Assembly: GCF_001517405.1 (NCBI RefSeq)
Contig: NZ_LN907827.1
Span: forward strand, 1,618,587 to 1,682,586
Length of the DNA stretch: 64,000 nt
Direction of reading: 5' to 3'
Origin: Duffyella gerundensis
GTDB taxonomy: Bacteria; Pseudomonadota; Gammaproteobacteria; Enterobacterales; Enterobacteriaceae
The notes under the pieces were generated by a model, which saw nothing but the letters and a program-made list of their open reading frames with translations, made no database searches and was not told the DNA's origin. Positions within the stretch are counted from its first letter, which is position 1. Each line of letters starts with the position of its first letter. Both the position numbers and the translations under genes were made by a program. Of this stretch, positions 60,244 through 64,000 are shown piece by piece.

Positions 60244-61791
60244 ATGTCTGTTCAAAATGAAACTGCTTCTGCCGCTGCCGCTGCTGCTGCCGTGCTGGAT
60301 CGTCCCGTTGCAGAAGGGGTTTACGCCTCACTGTTTGAAAAAATCAACCTTAATCCGGTGTCTCACCTCAGCGATCTGAACATCTGGCAGGATAATCAGG
60401 CGATGGCTGATGCCAGCATCGACGAGCGAGTGACCGCCGCGATGAAGGTGTTGGTGGAGTGCCTGAATCAGTCAGGGTCCGACGTTGATAAATTAGACAA
60501 AACCTTGCTGGATCATCATATCGCGCGGCTGGACGAGCAGATTAGCCGCCAGCTTGACGCGGTGATGCACCACGATGCGTTCCAAAAGGTGGAATCACTG
60601 TGGCGCGGCCTGAAGTCGTTGGTGGATAAAACTGACTTCCGCCAGAATGTAAAAATCGAAGTGCTGGACCTCTCGAAAGAGGATCTGCGCCAGGACTTTG
60701 AAGACTCGCCGGAAATCATCCAGAGCGGGCTTTACGCCCACACCTACATCGCCGAGTACGACACGCCAGGTGGCGAGCCGATTGGCGCGCTGATCTCCTC
60801 CTGGGAGTTTGACGCTTCGGCGCAGGATGTGTCGCTGCTGCGCAATATTTCTAAAGTCGCAGCTTCCGCGCATATGCCCTTTATCGGCTCCGCCGGTCCG
60901 CAGTTCTTCCTCAAAGAGAACATGGAGGAAGTGGCGGCGATTAAAGATATTGGCAACTACTTTGACCGCGCCGAATACATCAAATGGAAATCGTTTCGTG
61001 AAACCGACGATGCGCGCTATATCGGGTTAGTGATGCCGCGCGTGCTCGGGCGTCTGCCGTATGGCCCCGATACCGTGCCGGTGCGCAGCTTCAACTACGT
61101 TGAAGAGGTGAAAGGCCCGGACCACGGCAAATATTTGTGGACCAACGCCTCGTTCGCCTTTGCCACCAACATGGTGAGAAGCTTTATCAACAACGGCTGG
61201 TGTGTGCAAATCCGCGGCCCGCAGGCGGGTGGCGCCGTGCAGGATCTGCCGATCCACCTGTACGATCTCGGCACCGGCAACCAGGTGAAAATCCCGTCAG
61301 AGGTGATGATCCCGGAAACCCGTGAGTTTGAGTTCGCCAACCTCGGCTTTATCCCGCTCTCTTATTATAAGAACCGTGACTACGCCTGCTTCTTCTCGGC
61401 TAACTCTACGCAGAAACCGGCGCTGTATGACACCGCTGATGCCACTGCCAACAGCCGCATTAACGCACGTCTGCCGTATATCTTTCTGCTGTCGCGCATC
61501 GCGCACTATCTAAAACTGATCCAGCGCGAAAACATCGGCACCACTAAAGATCGCCGACTGTTGGAGCTGGAGCTGAACACCTGGGTGCGCGGGCTGGTGA
61601 CGGAAATGACCGATCCGGGCGACGAGCTGCAGGCCGCTCATCCGCTGCGCGATGCCAAAGTGATTGTCGAGGATATCGAAGACAACCCAGGTTTCTTCCG
61701 CGTCAGGCTGTTCGCTATCCCGCATTTCCAGGTAGAAGGCATGGACGTCAATCTGTCTCTGGTTTCCCAGATGCCGAAAGCGAAAGTGTAG
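60244..61791 (+). CDS. tssC: T6SS contractile sheath large subunit TssC
   Basis: 515 residues (VipB/ImpC family), partner of TssB. The N-terminal helical region (about 40-110) is followed by the conserved core, e.g. HDAFQKVESLWRGLKSLVD, LISSWEFDASAQDVSLL, WKSFRETDDARYIGLVMPRVLGRLPYGPDT in overlapping parts, WTNASFAFATNMVRSF and GFIPLSYYKNRDYACFF. The C-terminal half ends FHVEGMDV-like (FQVEGMDVNLSLVSQMPKAK), as in TssC. Length is standard. Confidence 0.96.
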   Translation: MSVQNETASAAAAAAAVLDRPVAEGVYASLFEKINLNPVSHLSDLNIWQDNQAMADASIDERVTAAMKVLVECLNQSGSDVDKLDKTLLDHHIARLDEQISRQLDAVMHHDAFQKVESLWRGLKSLVDKTDFRQNVKIEVLDLSKEDLRQDFEDSPEIIQSGLYAHTYIAEYDTPGGEPIGALISSWEFDASAQDVSLLRNISKVAASAHMPFIGSAGPQFFLKENMEEVAAIKDIGNYFDRAEYIKWKSFRETDDARYIGLVMPRVLGRLPYGPDTVPVRSFNYVEEVKGPDHGKYLWTNASFAFATNMVRSFINNGWCVQIRGPQAGGAVQDLPIHLYDLGTGNQVKIPSEVMIPETREFEFANLGFIPLSYYKNRDYACFFSANSTQKPALYDTADATANSRINARLPYIFLLSRIAHYLKLIQRENIGTTKDRRLLELELNTWVRGLVTEMTDPGDELQAAHPLRDAKVIVEDIEDNPGFFRVRLFAIPHFQVEGMDVNLSLVSQMPKAKV

Positions 61792-61803
61792 GGCGGTGGC
61801 TTG

Positions 61804-63138
61804 ATGAAAACGGAACAGCCGCTATGGGGCCGGGGCGTGATGATTTCGCCACAGCATTTCCAGCAGCAGGCCGCCTATGCGGCCTGGTCAGCGGAATGTA
61901 TCGCGCAGATGAGTCTGACTCATCCCTGGGGTGTAATTCGTGCTGAATTTGAGGCAGAGGCTCTGAAGCTGGGGCGGTTACAGGCAAGGCACCTGCAGGT
62001 GCGTTTTCAGGACGGTACGCTAATCGACACCAATAACGGTGACGATCTGCCGCCGGTGGTCATGCCTGAAGGACAGGATGCGGTGGTGATGTTGGCTCTG
62101 CCGCTGCTTCGAGCCAACGGCGGTAACTGCCTGCAGCCTGAAGAGGTTGCTGAGCGACCGGTACGCTATCGCCAACGCTGGCGAGATATCCGTAATCAGT
62201 TTGGCGACGATACGCGTCAGATTGCGGTGATTAAACCTGAGCTGACGCTGCGCTTCGCCCATCAGAACAACGGCGATTACCTGGTCTGCCCGGTGGCACG
62301 TCTGCGTCAGGACAGTCAGGGCAACTGGACACAGGACGAGACTTTTCTGCCGCCGCTGCTGAGCGTGCAGAGCAGTCCGTGGCTGTTAGCTCAGCTGGAA
62401 CAGCTGATGACGCAGCTACGCGCCCGTCTTAAGCGCCTGATGGCGATGCGCCGTGAGAGCAACGAACGCATGGCTGATTTTGCCGTGGCGGATGTCTCGC
62501 TGTTCTGGCTGCTCAACGCGTTGAACAGTGCCGAGCCAGTTGTGGGCCAGTTTCTGCGTTTTCCGCAGAGTGCCCCGGAACGTTTATATCCGGAGCTTGC
62601 CCGCCTGGCGGGCAGCCTGCTGACTTTTTCACTGGAGCATCAGGTCAGCATTATTCCCGTCTATCAGCATGCGGAGCTTAACCACGTTTTTCCGCCCCTG
62701 TTCGATCTGTTAAGCGATCTGCTGGAAGCCAGTCTGCCGTCACGCGTGTTGTCGATAGCCCTTGAACATGATCGGCGTCTGCATCAATGGCTGGCCCGTT
62801 TGCAGGAGCCGCGCCTGCGCGAAGAGGCCGATTTCTATCTTTCAGTTCGCTCTCCGCTACCGGCGGCGCAGCTGCAGGAACAGTTACCGCGCCAGTGCAA
62901 AGTCGGCAGCCCGGACTATGTCACCGGGTTGGTGAATAGCTCCCGACAGGGGATCCCCCTGCAGCCGTTACGTCATATTCCCGCGGCCATCCCGCTGCGT
63001 CTGGAGAATCAATATTTTGCTCTCGACCTGTCGCACCCGGCGGCCCGCGAGATGCTGGAAAACGGCAGCTGCATGTTTTACGTGCCGGGCATGCTGGGTG
63101 AGCCTGAACTTGAACTGTTTGCGGTGCTTAGGACATGA
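61804..63138 (+). CDS. tssK: T6SS baseplate protein TssK
   Basis: 444 residues (VasE/ImpJ family) that connect the baseplate to the membrane complex through TssL. The family start PLWGRGVMISPQHFQQQAAYAAW in parts, HPWGVIRAEFEAEAL, then ALPLLR and the helical middle RLKRLMAMRRESNERMADF match. The end contains RHIPAAIPLRLENQYFAL and FYVPG. The frame opens at a TTG one codon earlier (61801); the ATG at 61804 is the likelier start. It lies 12 bp after tssC and overlaps tssL by 4 bp. Confidence 0.95.
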   Translation: MKTEQPLWGRGVMISPQHFQQQAAYAAWSAECIAQMSLTHPWGVIRAEFEAEALKLGRLQARHLQVRFQDGTLIDTNNGDDLPPVVMPEGQDAVVMLALPLLRANGGNCLQPEEVAERPVRYRQRWRDIRNQFGDDTRQIAVIKPELTLRFAHQNNGDYLVCPVARLRQDSQGNWTQDETFLPPLLSVQSSPWLLAQLEQLMTQLRARLKRLMAMRRESNERMADFAVADVSLFWLLNALNSAEPVVGQFLRFPQSAPERLYPELARLAGSLLTFSLEHQVSIIPVYQHAELNHVFPPLFDLLSDLLEASLPSRVLSIALEHDRRLHQWLARLQEPRLREEADFYLSVRSPLPAAQLQEQLPRQCKVGSPDYVTGLVNSSRQGIPLQPLRHIPAAIPLRLENQYFALDLSHPAAREMLENGSCMFYVPGMLGEPELELFAVLRT

Positions 63139-63809
63139 GCCAGAAAGCCGAATGCGATATTGACGCGCTGCTGCAAAACAGCTGGCTGCAGGTTATCAGC
63201 CTGCGCCACGGCCCAACTTTCCGGGAAGGGGAAGGCCAGCTGTTATGGCAACGCTGTGTGACCGAGGTGGAAAACGTTCAGCAGGCGATGAAAGAGGCTG
63301 GTTACGACACGCAGCAGTGTGAGCATGTTCTTTATGCTCAGTGCGCGCTGATTGATGAAGCTGTCAAAGGGCGCGGCGAGCAGGACGATGCGTACGTCAA
63401 GTGGCGTCATCTGCCGCTGCAGGGGCACTTCCACGGCACGGTGGATGCCGGAGATGCGTTATGCAACCGCATGCGTGCCGTGCTGCGCGAGCCAGCACCG
63501 GAAGCGGCTGTGATGATCTGCTTTCAGCGGGTGATGATGCTGGGTTTCCTCGGTGGCTATAGCGACCTTAACGATCCGGAACGCCAGCAACTGGTGCAGT
63601 CTTTGAGTGAGCGGGTGCCGACTTCCAGCGGGCAAAAGGCGCAGGCAGTACTGGTCGACAACAAAGCGGGGTTTGGCACCCGCGGCTGGTTATCCAGCTC
63701 GCCCTTGCGCATCGGCTTCTCGGTGCTGCTCTTAGCCACCGTCTGGTGGGGCCTGAATCATTGGCTGAGCAGTCTGATCGCTTCGCTACTGCCGGAGTTG
63801 GTCAAATGA
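63135..63809 (+). CDS. tssL: T6SS membrane-complex protein TssL (DotU/IcmH)
   Basis: 224 residues. The DotU cytoplasmic domain comes first: IDALLQNSWLQVISLRHGP, then LYAQCALIDEAVKGRG, LQGHFHGTVDAG and YSDLNDPERQQL. A single C-terminal span follows, IGFSVLLLATVWWGLNHWL, and a short periplasmic tail. No peptidoglycan-binding (OmpA-like) domain is fused, so this is the short TssL form. It overlaps tssK by 4 bp and the next gene by 4 bp (ATGA). Confidence 0.94.
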   Translation: MSQKAECDIDALLQNSWLQVISLRHGPTFREGEGQLLWQRCVTEVENVQQAMKEAGYDTQQCEHVLYAQCALIDEAVKGRGEQDDAYVKWRHLPLQGHFHGTVDAGDALCNRMRAVLREPAPEAAVMICFQRVMMLGFLGGYSDLNDPERQQLVQSLSERVPTSSGQKAQAVLVDNKAGFGTRGWLSSSPLRIGFSVLLLATVWWGLNHWLSSLIASLLPELVK

Positions 63810-64000
63810 GCACTGCGCTCCAGCGCACGCTGGCGATATGGATGGTCCTGCTGGTGGCTGCGCTGCTCCTGCCGCTCCCTCACTGGGTTGCCATCGTGAT
63901 GCTGGTGGCCGGGCTGGCGCTGCTGCTGGTTGCCACGCGAGTAACCCGCCGCCCCGCTCGATCAGAGACGTTGTTCGGTGCGGATGATTTACCGGACGCT
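63806..64000 (+). CDS. T6SS-linked membrane protein, N-terminus (partial)
   Basis: 65 codons to the window edge. The start ATG overlaps the tssL stop codon. Two spans form a hairpin: IWMVLLVAALLLPLPHWVAIVMLVAGLALLLV in two parts, then RRPARSETLFGADDLPDA. A two-span N-terminus fits TssM (IcmF) or an accessory such as a TagL/OmpA-type protein. The visible part does not decide between them. Confidence 0.6.
   Translation, partial: MSTALQRTLAIWMVLLVAALLLPLPHWVAIVMLVAGLALLLVATRVTRRPARSETLFGADDLPDA

Noticed and set aside
63806..64000. Firm assignment of the last gene as tssM
   Set aside because: Only two membrane spans are visible, which also fits TagL-type or other T6SS membrane proteins.

Overview
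The window reads as chromosome of an enterobacterium, most likely Erwiniaceae (Pantoea/Erwinia-like). The evidence is E. coli-like synteny (ldcA facing emtA; ghrA-ycdX-ycdY), close homologues of treA, ycgR, aldB, yceI, ymjA and yaiL, a galactan-utilisation locus and a type VI secretion (T6SS) operon. Most of it is G+C-rich, densely coded and ordinary. One stretch, about 51.27-57.7 kb, is strikingly A+T-rich with different codon use and looks acquired.

Layout. 1-9.8 kb: start of a possible metallo-hydrolase gene, ldcA, emtA, a response-regulator-like protein that has lost its phosphorylation site, an OmpC/OmpF-type porin, an MscS channel, a MerR-type metal sensor divergent from a Zn/Cd/Pb P-type ATPase, ycgR behind a flagellar promoter, and two small stress-type membrane proteins. 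9.8-24.4 kb: a FUSC membrane protein, a hydroxamate-siderophore receptor with a Fur box, periplasmic trehalase, ghrA-ycdX-ycdY, an EamA exporter, several small enzymes, yceI, a methyltransferase and aldB. 25-31.4 kb: an operon of one enolase-superfamily enzyme with a complete Dpp/Opp-type ABC importer, suggesting uptake and dehydration of an unknown acid. 31.7-33.6 kb: a chemoreceptor with its own flagellar promoter.

33.8-45.1 kb is a galactan regulon: ATPase, binding protein, two permeases, GH53 endo-galactanase, GH42 beta-galactosidase, an orphan PTS EIIB domain, a LamB-type porin and a LacI-type repressor. The model is galactan cut outside or in the periplasm, oligomers imported by ABC transport and hydrolysed to galactose in the cytoplasm. 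45.1-50.0 kb is a sigma-54 locus: an AcoR/DhaR-type activator, a perfect 25-bp palindrome, a near-consensus -24/-12 promoter, and the operon it should drive (Gfo/Idh dehydrogenase, sugar-isomerase-like enzyme, orphan sugar-binding protein).

51.3-57.3 kb is the most novel part. Two divergent A+T-rich transcription units share one promoter region. One encodes a radical SAM enzyme, a mercaptopyruvate-type sulfurtransferase and an MFS transporter. The other encodes an ATP-grasp ligase and a MetC-like PLP enzyme, with overlapping reading frames. This combination of sulfur handling, radical chemistry, carboxylate ligation and export looks like a small-molecule pathway that I cannot match to any named one. 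After it come an RluA-type pseudouridine synthase, yaiL and, from 59.7 kb to the window edge, tssB-tssC-tssK-tssL plus the start of another membrane gene, preceded by a long A+T-rich leader carrying a possible RcsAB box. I saw no tRNA, rRNA, insertion sequence, transposase, integrase or CRISPR array.
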